NCBI GenBank assembly: GCA_003194525.1
Contig: NBIV01000537.1
Location: forward strand, 1-31,832
DNA: 31,832 bases
DNA from: Gracilariopsis chorda
Lineage: Eukaryota; Rhodophyta; Florideophyceae; Gracilariales; Gracilariaceae
Direction of reading: 5' to 3'
Made by a program: the position numbers and the translations under genes. This document shows, in pieces, positions 20,062-29,637 of this stretch. Each line of letters begins with the position of its first letter. Position 1 is the first letter of the stretch. The notes below the pieces were generated by a model. That model did not search any database. It worked only from the letters and a program-made list of their open reading frames with translations, and was not told the origin of the DNA.

Positions 20062-21270
20062 ATGTCAAATAAGAGAGATAGCACAGGTTTAAACGGGGCC
20101 AATCCCCATGTTGTTTCGAAGAAACCAAGGCTTGCAGATAAGGACTCGAGCAATGATGTTCACATATGTGAAGAACAAGAGCCAGCATTGGTGTCTTCAA
20201 AACTTCCCTCTACTAATTCAATGCCACGTTGTATAACATCTCGTGTGGAATCGACGGGAACAACAGGATCGTCTGTTCTGCCCGACAAGCTTGGGCAATC
20301 TCCGCCAATGCTAAAAACATCATGTAAGCATGGCATTTTCCTTCCCGGAGACTGCAAAAAAGAATACAACATTTCTGAGCTTAAGATGCCAGAGAAACTA
20401 GCGAAGCAGTATTCCCTTTCACTGATTTCATTTGAGCGGGAAATTGTAAAAGGGGTAGAGCGGAACGAGAGCATTCTGGTTGCAGCACACACGAACGTAT
20501 TGAAGGCAGCGATAACGGAATACGATGGCACGAAGAGACAACCAAAGGGTAAGGTATACGTCGCCAATCAAAGCCCTCAGCAATCAAAAATATCGAGAAC
20601 TTGAAGCAGAATTTAGTGATGTTAGATTGATGACCGGGGATGCAACGATAACAAGAATACCTCTTGTCTTGCAATGACTACCAAAACTCTCAGAAGCATG
20701 CTCTACAGAGTAATTTAAGTTTTACGTGAGGTCTCTTGAGTTATTTTTGATGCAGTTCACTATATGCGGGACAAAAAAAGAGGGGTCATGTGGGAGGAAT
20801 CAATCATCCTTGTTCCGCAAACTGTCAGATTTGTACTCCTGAGCGCTACGATTCCAAACGCACGTGAATACTCGGAATAGATTGGCCATTTGAATATCAA
20901 ACGAACATAGCGCGAGCATCTCAAAATGCAGTAGCATCTCTGCACGACGAGGATCAGGATTTGCTCCAGACAACACCCATTTTTCAACTGCTGGATCTCG
21001 GAATTGACATCCAATCTATTTCAGTAAGGGCTATTGAAATGTCTTTTCGCGACAGAGACTTTTGAGATGGGACTAAACGTGCCAGCCAAAACAGTGCTGT
21101 TTACCAGTATCAGGCCGCTTGACGGGTTACAGTTCAGAAAGCCTGCCGGAGGCGAATACATGCAAATGAGTGGCCGGGTCGATCGTCGAGGTATTGATAA
21201 AGAGGAATCAGCAGTGCATTGTCCAAGGTTGGAAGAAGAGACCATTGCCGAAGTGGTAGTGTACAGGTGA
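20062..21270 (+). pseudogene. MTR4: MTR4-type DExH RNA helicase pseudogene
   Basis: Begins with ATG and a Lys-rich N-terminus (MSNKRDSTGL). The region before motif I matches Mtr4/Dob1 (SLISFEREIVKGVERNES). Motif Ia is intact in the next frame ([17 protein letters not shown]), then [45 protein letters not shown], and after a gap [34 protein letters not shown]. The Walker A Gly-Lys-Thr is gone (AHTNVLKAA), the DExH box has lost its Glu (DAVH), and motif VI is altered (GRVDRRG for GRAGRRG). There are at least two frameshifts, a stop, and a deletion between motifs III and V. The arch and C-terminal domains are missing. The functional protein would be the nuclear exosome helicase; this copy cannot hydrolyse ATP. 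Confidence 0.9.
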
Positions 21271-21519
21271 GGTGCAAGCCGGGCAGCAAAGCTATCATTG
21301 ACATTGTTGAGGACAATGGATCGTGTCCCATACACTGTGACGCTACCCAACGTGTAATACATGCAAACATGCGTCGCTGCCTGTAATATATTGTTTCGAG
21401 AAAATGAATTTACGTGCACCTTTTTTCGCTGAACTAATGATTATGTATAGCGCTTTATATCCAGCAATAGAGATTGTTCCTGTTTGAAGTGCGTGACCAA
21501 CTGTCGCGTGACCATCCCA
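21271..21519. other. Spacer between the helicase and hnRNP remains
   Basis: No family is recognised. One frame reads KPGSKAIIDIVEDNGSCPIH just after the helicase motif VI block and could be more of that gene, but it does not match the known order of Mtr4 domains. Confidence 0.4.
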
Positions 21520-22051
21520 TTCCAAAGATTTCATCAATTCGGTAGGGCCACTGCGGCCAATGAGCTTGTTGCCGGGCGAGTCGCCGCAGAATTTCACGAC
21601 TTATACGGCCGAGTGTTCGAGGCAAAGATAGTTGTGCCGCATTCGGAATGGGTGCCTCCGTCATGTAGCAATGCCTGGCGTGCCACAAAGAAATTATTCA
21701 TCGTAGTTTACCCACCACATGTCGCGAAGCAGACGTTTCGATCTGCATGCCCACTTTACTCGCTTCGGTGATATCGCAGAATGTCAGGTCATGTACGACC
21801 ATCAGACTGATAACTGGAGGGGGTTTGGCTTTGTCACGTTTACATCCGAACTAACATTCCACAAAGTGGTGGATGTAGACCACGAAATCATGCATAAACA
21901 CGTCAACGTAAAGCGTGCGGAGCCGAAACAAGCGCTTGACGCAAGTCTTGGACGCGAGACAGCAGCTGCTCTACTGCCCTTTTCTTCTACTCATTCATCC
22001 ACCTCTTCATTACATGTATCCTCTCAAAAGCAACAGAGTCATATGTCATGA
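21520..22051 (+). pseudogene. Two-RRM hnRNP-type RNA-binding protein remnant
   Basis: The first frame carries the end of RRM1 (ANELVAG...EFHDLYGRVFEAKIVVP), a linker and RNP2 of RRM2 (KKLFIVVYPPHV). After a frame change near 21720 the second frame gives the rest of RRM2: HFTRFGDIAECQVMYDHQTD, RNP1 RGFGFVTF at 21818-21841, and HEIMHKHVNVKRAEPKQ. The final block is typical of hnRNP A/DAZAP1/Musashi-like proteins, which bind mRNA. The start of RRM1 is not found and no splice signal explains the frame change, so I call it a pseudogene. The Ser-rich tail ends at 22051. Confidence 0.8.
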
Positions 22052-23284
22052 AGTTCGTAGAATTTGGAATCAAATTTTGCTGCTTCTATCCCGTATGGGT
22101 CCTAAGCATTCGCGATTCCAAATACATCTTCTATCCCGCATGCTATTTCGCCTCTTGCTCACACAACTTTCCAATGGATTTCGCCTTGCTTTGGCGTCCT
22201 GTCATGGAAGGCGGGCTCCAGCTGGACCTCTGTTCAAGCCTTCTCGTGTTGCGGTTCTGGCAAGCTGTCAATTCGTTATCACGTCAGTCAAGTGCCGTTC
22301 TAAGTCGGACAACGTCCCAAACATCTCAAGCTGGTATGAGATTCTTCACACTAGGAATTTCGTACTCTCCAGACCTGCTCAATGCCATACGACGAGGTTT
22401 ACGCAGTTTCCGCTCCACTCAACCCTCCTGCACTTAATCTTACCAACTTCATACCTAGCACAAGAACAGAACGAAAGTTTCATCCATACTCATCTATGGA
22501 ACGATTTGAGGGTTCGAATCGGTAATTATACCGTGCAGTGTATATTTCCTTTTTCAGCCTCGGGACTCAGTGCCCTCTTTTCGGCTGCACAGAGTTTTGT
22601 TGGGCGGGATCACTCTCTTCAATTCTTCTCGTACTTTTGTTCTTTCTATAGAAACATACTATGTTATAACTTGTAGTTAGTGCAGCGGTTTGTGTGAAGT
22701 GGCGATGTAGTTTGGAAATTTTTGCAGCTTTGGTACATTAGCGAGATCAGGTGCCTTTCGTAAACAATTTTTGCTCCGTACCTGTCATCATGTTCAGCAA
22801 GAACAAATTGTACATCTTAAGTGAAGTCTAGCACAACTATGATAGAAGCATGGGACCGGTGGAAAGCAAATTGAGAAACAACGTGAGGGAGGTTAAGGAG
22901 TCTAACATAACTTCTGCCACAGCAATACGCAGCTGTTCGTTTTTGCAATGTGCGTTCAATGACTCCCAGTACTTTTGAGGTTACGAAAAGATCGGGTTCC
23001 AATACTACGGATGCACCAAGTAGAAAGACAGAAATGCGGGATCACCCTCTTTCCCTTTACGAATCGTGAAAGAGACAGCTACCGCTCTCAGTAAAATGCA
23101 GCGTGGCATGGAGCTGCAATGAGGATATCGGATTTGCAGCTTCTACCCTCTGTGCGTAAATTTGTTCACAAACCCCAATTCATAACAATATTAGTAAGAG
23201 TGATGATCGAGTACGAGAACAAACTATTATTAAACCAGGCTTACAATACAACAAAGTCCTCAAAAGCTTCAAAACCCTTCAAAG
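22052..23284. other. No recognisable gene
   Basis: A long plus frame (to 22676) opens from a GTG inside the RRM and has Leu/Ser/Phe-rich, arbitrary composition; I take it as a shadow. A diverged repeat of cttctatcccg(t/c)atg occurs at about 22083 and 22128. Between 22817 and 23002 the minus strand has a weak ORF with no family match. Confidence 0.45.
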
Positions 23285-23622
23285 CTATGAGGAGAACCCA
23301 TCCTTATGTCGTTGATTTAGCGCGTCAGCAGCGGCTAACATATCATATGCATCGTCGGCCATTTTTTCTGCTCGTCAGGTAGTTCTTTCCATGTTTTTTC
23401 CGTGTTCATGAATACGGACATGAGTTTCTGAGAACAGATCCTACGCACTCTGTACAGTTCTTGCCTTTTACTTAACGTGAGAAGACTCCGAATCATTCTT
23501 AGAGTTCGCCGCGCTGAAACTGAAAGCAGCGGCTGCGACATAACAAACGATGTATCGAAAAGCCTTGAAGGAGGAAGCGACACCAGCCTCAAAGACAGCC
23601 TAATCCTTCTTTCTCTTCGCAT
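23285..23622 (-). pseudogene. HMG-box-like protein remnant with a frameshift in an A6 run
   Basis: The minus frame from 23622 ends in KTWKELPDEQKKW. Shifting one base at the A6 run (plus-strand t-run at 23362-23367) continues as KMADDAYDMLAAADALNQRH and stops at 23285. WKxLPDEQKK followed by a charged alanine-rich helix is the typical helix 2/3 region of an HMG box. The proline-rich first part of the box is not recognisable. One extra A would restore the frame, so this may be either a base-calling error or a decayed gene. HMG-box proteins bind DNA; the specific subfamily cannot be told. Confidence 0.45.
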
Positions 23623-23959
23623 GAGTGGGTTTGATATATCGCAGATGCGCTAACAATTCTTCCAAGTTACCGGTTGGACCAGGACTGTTATATTCCGCGA
23701 CAGGAGAACAAATCAATAGAGCACCAGGCTCCGGGACCTTTCCCTTCGGTTGTTTGGCGGGACTCTTCACTTCATGCCCCTTATCAAAAGAGTTTCGATG
23801 CGCAGCTTCCTTCGTACGAGTACATGGTGTGGGCATGTTCGGAGTATCTGCCAGAATGGGTGAGAGTAGTGAAAGATTGGAGGCGATCTCAAGCTGTTCA
23901 TCCGCGGAAGCGCGTTCTGGCTTTCGATTTAAACGTTGATATTCGTGTTTCAGGCCCAT
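23600..23959 (-). CDS. 119-codon ORF of unknown function
   Basis: ATG ORF MGLKHEYQRLNRKPERASAD..., ending ...THAKRKKD and TAG at 23600. Composition is hydrophilic and basic (KSPAKQPKGKVPEPG). It overlaps the start of the HMG-like frame and could be its N-terminal part. The plus strand in the same place has a competing 107-codon ORF (23674-23997) with equal claims, so the coding strand is unsure. No family recognised. Confidence 0.3.
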   Translation of the reverse strand: MGLKHEYQRLNRKPERASADEQLEIASNLSLLSPILADTPNMPTPCTRTKEAAHRNSFDKGHEVKSPAKQPKGKVPEPGALLICSPVAEYNSPGPTGNLEELLAHLRYIKPTHAKRKKD

Positions 23960-24105
23960 TTGCTGTTACACGAGGCGGTAACGTTATTCCTTTGTGATCC
24001 GCAAAAAAGGGCTGCCAAAGACGCTCGCATGGCTTCAATGGCCACCTTTTGATGTTCGGGAGAGCAACCAAGCTCAACATCTGTGATGGGGGACGTGGGC
24101 GGCGA

Positions 24106-24510
24106 TTAAGTCCGAAGCGGGGGTGCAACCGGTCTTGGAGGCGGTTGTGGCGAGTGTGGTTTTGGCCGGTCGGTATCAACATAATCAGAGTGAGAATCAT
24201 CTGAACCTTCGGAAGGACCGTATGTAATATGAATGATGTGTTTGTGATGAGCAGAATACTGAACCGGACGCGCTTCAACAATGGGCTCGTCGTGTGGCTC
24301 AGCGTGGTTTGGAGGAACGAGTCGTTTTGTTTCATTGAGAACTGAAGTCATTTGATTCATGATTTGATCCATTTGGCTGCGAAGGCGGTCCCTCCTTTGC
24401 ACGGCGTTGGGATTTGAAGGGTCTATAGCAAGCATGTCACATTTGAGATTTTCCCATTGTTGACGAAGATGTTCGCAACGCTCGAAAGCGGCATTGACGG
24501 CGTCGGACAT
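24106..24510 (-). CDS. Intact 134-codon coiled-coil protein, unknown function
   Basis: ATG at 24510 (context cgccATGTCC) to TGA or equivalent stop at 24106. The first ~65 residues form a Gln/Arg/Met-rich amphipathic helix (FERCEHLRQQWENLKCDM, then QMDQIMNQMTSVLNETKRL), probably a coiled coil. The rest is acidic with His and ends in a proline-rich tail (PKPHSPQPPPRPVAPP). It is the one undamaged, well-composed ORF in the single-copy island, although neighbours on both sides are decayed. The upstream ~600 bp are CpG-rich and could be its promoter. Family unknown. Confidence 0.6.
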   Translation of the reverse strand: MSDAVNAAFERCEHLRQQWENLKCDMLAIDPSNPNAVQRRDRLRSQMDQIMNQMTSVLNETKRLVPPNHAEPHDEPIVEARPVQYSAHHKHIIHITYGPSEGSDDSHSDYVDTDRPKPHSPQPPPRPVAPPLRT

Positions 24511-25119
24511 GGCGACGACGGTAAGTTGCGTTTGGTGTGGAGAGAGGGGGCAGGAGGGAGAAAAAAGGAAGAGGGAGTGCGCTTGTAGAGTGAACGAGAA
24601 CAGAAGTGAAGGTCAGTTCCAGAAACGGTTCCGGGTCGCGCGGACGAGGTTGCTGTGCTAGCGCGCTCGTCAGCTGTGCATCTTCTTCCATTACAACGCG
24701 CGTTGTGACGTGGCCTGGGGTGCGGTGCAGGCTACTGTTGCGATGCCACCACGTTTCCCGCCACGTGGACAGGTGGGCGCGGTTGCACAACAAAATCTCA
24801 GCACGTTCGCGCTCAACAAAAGAATCTTCTTGGAAGATGCATCGAACGCGCAGCTCACCAGCAGCACGCCGTCCGCTGCGCTAGCATCACCACCGCCGTC
24901 TTCACCTTTACCTACCCAGAGCGTCATGGGCAAATCTGAATTCGGTGACCCTCCGTGTCTCTATTCCTCGCCACACCCTCAGCCTGATGAGGCACAGACG
25001 GAGTTCTACTCCGCGCTCGCCGCCTTCCTTTACCGCCGTCTTCACAACCGCCTGTGCCACCGCCCTCTCCCTCGCAATGCGCTGTAGCCACACTTGCAAA
25101 AGAGCGACCCTAGTCCCTC
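24511..25119. other. GC-rich stretch with a possible small plus-strand gene
   Basis: A plus ORF from ATG 24743 to 25087 (MPPRFPPRGQVGAVAQQ..., 114 codons) has plausible composition. Near 25025 a neighbouring frame becomes the better reading (FTAVFTTACATALSLAMRC) and leads toward the PGM2 block. It may be a decayed short gene or the degraded 5' part of the PGM2 gene. A minus frame starting MEEDAQLTSALAQQPRPRD (from 24692) also looks exon-like. I cannot decide between them. Confidence 0.3.
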
Positions 25120-26735
25120 CCGCAATATGCGCACTGGGCCGCGACCGAATCGTCATCGATCCGGATCCGACAACACGTCAACAAGTGAACTAAATGCTCT
25201 CCCACTGCCTATGCTCCCCCGCGGAGCCATCCCGTCTGCCAGTCGCCCTCGACCAAACCCACCGTCTTCGATTTGGTACAGAGGGCTTACACGCAGCCGT
25301 CGGGCCGTCTCAATTGTCTAGTCCTTTCTGCGGCGCAGGCGCTGGCAAGGATCTCCAATCCTATTTCGCGCGTCTTCGTCGTCAGTCATGACACCAAAAC
25401 GGATTCCACAAAGTTTGCGGTGCTCATTGCAGACGTTTTTTAGGATCCATGGAGCGCAAAAAACAGCTTTTCTCCAGACCGTTTCCCACCCCATGTGTCG
25501 CCTTGGCAGTACGAAGCCTTCAAGCTGCGCTGGGTTTGTGCGTTACAGCCAGTCATAACCCGTCACAGGACAACTGGCTCAAAGTTTTCTGGAGCGACGC
25601 ATTTCAAATTCGACCTGATGTGTAGAGAACCTGTCAAACTCTGCTCACGCCCTTGAAAAACAAGTTATGCCATATCTGACCATGATCTACCACCAGTACC
25701 AGATCCCATCACCAAATTACTGAACAGTACTTTTCGGCGGTTACCACTGCTTTATATAAGCTTCTGCTTGATGTCAGTCCTCCACGCATGGTATAAACCG
25801 CTTGACACGGCATCGGCACCTCGTTAATCGCCGAAATCTTTCGACGCTTTCAACTTCCACGTTCGCACCGGTTGAGGAACAATGTACACCAGACCCAGCC
25901 TTCCCAACGCTACCGTTTCCCAATCCAGAGGAAAAAGGTGCTCTGGACCTTGGCGTTGAAACTTGAAAACGATTGCAATGCTCCAATTGTGGTTTGCGAA
26001 TGATCCTGATGCCGGTCTCTAGGGGCTGCCAAAATTTCAGCCCATGGGGCGCTGTGTATATTCACCGGTTATGAAATCGCCACTGTTGCTGGCTGATCAC
26101 TTGACCAACACATAAACGATGATCTTACGCAATGTGCTGTCGTTGCCAGAACAGCTTCTTTCAATGTTCTCGCCTCTATAGGCAAAACGAAAGGTTTCTT
26201 CTTCAGGGAAGCATTCACGGGACTCACGTAGATCAACAAGGTAACCTTGACCTTGAAGAAGAGAGAAAGATGCCATTTGGCCAATGAAGAAGCATTCGGG
26301 TATTAATATCACAAGAAACATCGTTTGTGATAAAGACAGTTTTTTGCTGTGGCCATGATGGCCCAGCTGATAGCCAGTTATATACGAAAAGGAGAATGCG
26401 ATAGGCGAGCGCATACAAGAGTTGCTTATGGAGTACGGTATTAATTTGTCCAGCACGGTTATTACCGCTTGACTGACTCTTGAACTAAGGCATCAGAAAT
26501 ATTCGACTCGGCCAGGGAAAATGGACTACCCAGTAAACTCTGCAGTGCTGTAGTGAATTCTGTCCGGGATCTGACGTATGGAAGGGAGACAGCTGAACCA
26601 AGTAGCAAAGCTCTCCTACCAGCAGATACCTCTTCACAATCCTTGAATTTTAGGTGCTCGAAGAAAAACAGCGATGACGAAGATTGTACTCTCATTATTC
26701 ATTTGCGCGGAAGCGGCACTGGTAAGTTCACTTAG
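25120..26735 (+). pseudogene. PGM2: PGM2-type phosphoglucomutase/phosphopentomutase pseudogene
   Basis: Blocks of the family appear in correct order over several frames: DPDPTTRQQVN (about 25170), LRFGTEGLHAAVGP (25285), FPTPCVALAVRSL, the active-site loop TASHNPSQDNWLKVFW (phosphoserine codon at 25551-25553), PDPAFPTLPFPNPEEKGALD (about 25895), the metal-binding ANDPDA (25996-26013), ASFNVLASI...KGFFFREAFTGLT (about 26150-26225), LLMEYG (26424), and C-terminal VRDLTYGRETAEPSSKALLP...LRGSGT (26559-26722). PGM2 enzymes move phosphate on hexoses or pentoses in the cytosol. Several frameshifts and stops break the gene, and Gly to Trp in the TASHNP loop (DNW for DNG) marks decay. Total span fits a ~600-residue protein without introns. 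Confidence 0.9.
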
Positions 26736-27229
26736 ATCTTCACGGGTTTGATTTCAGTGCACCTGGAATTGATCTGGCCAGGACCCCTGCAACGTATCAT
26801 TGTTGAGAAAGGAATGGAAATTTTCTCCCCAGCATAGCGGAAGATGCTGTCAGTAGCTTTTCCTCAAGCGGAAACTGACGAGACATCACGTGTTTTGTTG
26901 TTTCTCCATCGCACAGAGCCGAAATCAACACTACACAGAGCTCCGGACTACGAACGAAGAGCACAAAAGTAGATCAGCTGAGCGATTCTTGAATCATGCC
27001 GTACGAGAGGCGGTACGTCAGGTATTGCGCCCATTAGCAAACCATGTTTTACAAAGATGATAGCAAACCATGTTTTACAAAGATGACCCGTGTTGGTCAA
27101 AATGGATCCGTCAACGAGACGGAGAGAGGCGCACAACAGATGAATGTAAGTAGTTCGCACGTACTGGCATCAACAGTTCACTGTATCAGGGTGTCGTCGT
27201 AGCCAAGTTGAGAAAGGAAGAATCTTTAC
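26736..27229. other. No recognisable gene; 26-bp tandem duplication
   Basis: No motif is found on either strand. tagcaaaccatgttttacaa plus agatga occurs twice in a row at 27035-27060 and 27061-27086 without a mismatch, so the duplication is recent. Confidence 0.6.
27035..27086. repeat. Perfect 26-bp tandem duplication
   Basis: Two identical adjacent 26-mers. No other copies noticed in the window. Confidence 0.9.
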
Positions 27230-27770
27230 TCAGTGGTTGTCAACTCCCCTATTTCTGCCAGCTTCTTTATCAGGCTTGTGAGCTGTGAATTCAAATCAGC
27301 AGATGTCCTAATCTTTGCAAAAACCGTTGGAGGTGCATTGTCTGCAAACCCAGTGGCACTCATCCTCTTTCCTAGGCAGTTGGAGTTTTACATTGACTGC
27401 TTTTCTCCTTCTTCAATTCCTTTTCAAAATCGATCATATCAGGCATGGGTATGACGCCCCCGAGATTGTTGCAATGTAAAAATGAAGGGCATTGCCGCCG
27501 AAATCTGTTTCAGTAGCGGATCCTCCCACACCGTCAATGAGTTTAATCGTCAGTTTCTCAGAATTAAATTTGGTCAGAAAAGTAGCATCCCTTCTTGGCA
27601 TGTACATCCGACGCTGGGACGGCGTCAGTTCGAATTGAGAGATAAAATTGTCGACCATGGTCCACTTGATACTCTGCTCTAGCATTTCGTATGTAGCGAA
27701 ACAGAAATTGCATTCTTTCAAAGCGCTCTATAGCCTCTTGCTCAATGCTTCCGCCAGGTGGACATTACGC
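27230..27770 (-). pseudogene. Valyl-tRNA synthetase C-terminal fragment
   Basis: Read downward on the minus strand: PPGGSIEQEAIERFERMQFL and FRYIRNARAEYQVD (the IRNxRAEY block of the anticodon-binding domain), then in the next frame FELTPSQR and a stretch to FGGNALHFY, then VIPMPDMIDFEKELKKE, and in a third frame SATGFADNAPPTVFAKIR followed by SQLTSLIKKLAEIGEL. The order anticodon domain, IDFEKEL linker and GFxxxAPxxVxxK coiled coil is that of ValRS. Only the last ~180 residues are present. The catalytic Rossmann domain (HIGH/KMSKS) is absent from the window. At least two frameshifts and stops make it a pseudogene fragment. Confidence 0.8.
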
Positions 27771-28759
27771 AATAATTAGTGCCTGCTTTGGGCTGCCTTC
27801 TCACGTGAAGCGATGCCAGATTTCGTTGTGACATGTAGCATCAACGGATGTACAAAACTAAGACATGTATCCATTACGTAGTGTTGTTCAGTGCTGGGTA
27901 CAGCCCAACAGCGGAAGAGGGCAGAAAAGAACGGTAGATGGAGGAATGCACTCGTACTGGGATTTAGTGGACAAGAAGGATGTTAGATTACAAAAAGGGT
28001 TAAACGGCGTTATGTGGTGAGTTAGTGCATGGAAATCGAAACTTTGTACAGTTTGGAAGAACTTACAATCTTTCTTAAGCTCTGACTGGAACTCATCCTC
28101 ACAAAGGGAGGAAGTGACCATCCACTGAAGGCAGACAATTGCTTGCAAGGAACTTTGAGCAAAACATGTCAGTTAAATCTCTTCGTTGACGTTGTGGATA
28201 CCGTATTAAGAGTGAACCTTTAACTTTTTGGATTTGTGAGTAGTGCTGCACGTGGTGCGTGAGGGTGATGGAATTAGATTTTAGAGTAGGCAACGAGTAC
28301 ATCGGACGACAAACTTGTGACATGGACGTAAAACTTGGGTGAACATGCGCAGCACATGGTGTGATGTGGGCGGTTAGTTTGGTAGCGCAAACTGCACGGA
28401 AGAGTCTTACAAGGGTGAAGCGCGAGAGACGTTCGAGCGCGGACTAACAGCGTCGACTTGTGCTTGAGAGCTAGACAGCTGCAACATGAAGCGATACCGT
28501 CCCACTTGGCACGACAGCAGGCTGAAATTCTGCCTACAAAAGCGGGCTGGGGAGGCAAAAGCGGTTGGAAGCAAATTCACAACTCGCGGCGCGGTCTCTA
28601 GGAGGGACGGAAATGAGACTGTATGTGCAAGCAGTGCGCGGTACGCTGCTGCGTACAAGGGTAGCGCTTATGTATTTGATAATTTGTATGGCACACAAGC
28701 TGTGATGCAATGGCTAAAGGGTTAGACGTCTACCTTCGTCGCCGGAGAGGGCAACTGCG
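27771..28759. other. No recognisable gene up to the right-hand repeat
   Basis: ORFs on both strands are short and unrecognised. The best is plus 28486-28725 (MKRYRPTWHDSRLKFCLQKR..., 79 codons, ending QWLKG), which stops 35 bp before element E. The flank just before E reads gggcaactgcg. Confidence 0.4.
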
Positions 28760-29118
28760 GACAAGCGCTGTAATCCGCCGTGACGGCCTGTGACCGCCGC
28801 GGCGCTGAAGCGCCAATGAGAGGCGCGCATGGCGGCCGCATCGCACTCGCGTCACGACGCGCCGCGCATGCGCACATGCGCAGCCGGCGAGCAGCGACCG
28901 CAGCAACGCAGCGACCGCAGCAACAGAGCAGCCCTTCACAGGTGCTCGCCATCGCAGATATCCAAAGCTTCATGCTCAGCCCCAAAAAATCAACACCCAA
29001 AAATGAAAAATACCCAAAACAACCTCCCGCTTCCGCCCCTTTGAGCGCAGCTGTTATCTACCCTCCGTACGTCTCACGAGAGCTACCGATCGCTTGCCTT
29101 GACGCGCAGTTCCAGGCA

Positions 29119-29637
29119 TCACAGAAATGCGCGTAGATCTGCCGGGCATGAGCTCTGACACGTCGGCTCCGCCTTGCGGTTCGCCTCGCGTTCCTCCTTG
29201 GCGCGTTCCTTGTCGCGAATGCGCGTGTCAATCATCTCTGCCAGCATCGCAAAGACATCCGGCATGGGCTCACCCGCCTTCCTCATAGCGTTCAAAACGC
29301 GACAACGATTGATCACATTGTACAACTTCTGCTTGCGGCGCAAGCTGTACGATGTGATCAATTGTTGTTGCGTATGGTAGCCGATCGACGCCTTAAACCT
29401 CGGCGCGCCTGAAAACTTAAACGTCTTTCCGACTGTGCGGCACCTCTCCAGCAGTCTGTAGTCATTCACACGACGACTGTCTCCTTTGCAATGATCGCGC
29501 AGCGGCACACCGTCCGGAGCACCGGTTCCATGCATGATCCATAAATACATGTCTACCACAGCCTCCCAGTCATTCAGATAGGCTTCGTCCACATCCGAGG
29601 ACGTGGAGCCGTGGCTGCGGGTACGCACGCTATGGAA
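29119..29637 (-). CDS. Repeat gene C, right-hand copy with alternative C-terminus
   Basis: As 396-980, but one G is missing near 29149 (gcatgagctc for gcatggagctc). The frame therefore ends CQSSCPADLRAFL at 29119 instead of the longer array version. Which end is ancestral is unclear. Confidence 0.45.
   Translation of the reverse strand, partial: FHSVRTRSHGSTSSDVDEAYLNDWEAVVDMYLWIMHGTGAPDGVPLRDHCKGDSRRVNDYRLLERCRTVGKTFKFSGAPRFKASIGYHTQQQLITSYSLRRKQKLYNVINRCRVLNAMRKAGEPMPDVFAMLAEMIDTRIRDKERAKEEREANRKAEPTCQSSCPADLRAFL

Noticed and set aside
21915..22676. 253-codon plus ORF after the RRM
   Set aside because: It starts at a GTG in a different frame from RRM2 and has arbitrary Leu/Ser/Phe-rich composition.
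24106..24510. A link between the intact coiled-coil ORF and repeat gene C through their charged helices
   Set aside because: Only general Glu/Arg/Gln-rich helix character is shared; no aligned motif.
26097..26456. 119-codon minus ORF
   Set aside because: It is the reverse of the PGM2 pseudogene, whose plus-strand blocks are clear in the same place.
102..28760. Helitron ends at the E terminus
   Set aside because: The end lacks the TC or CTRR terminal bases and a Rep/helicase was not seen, so only a general rolling-circle-like model is kept.
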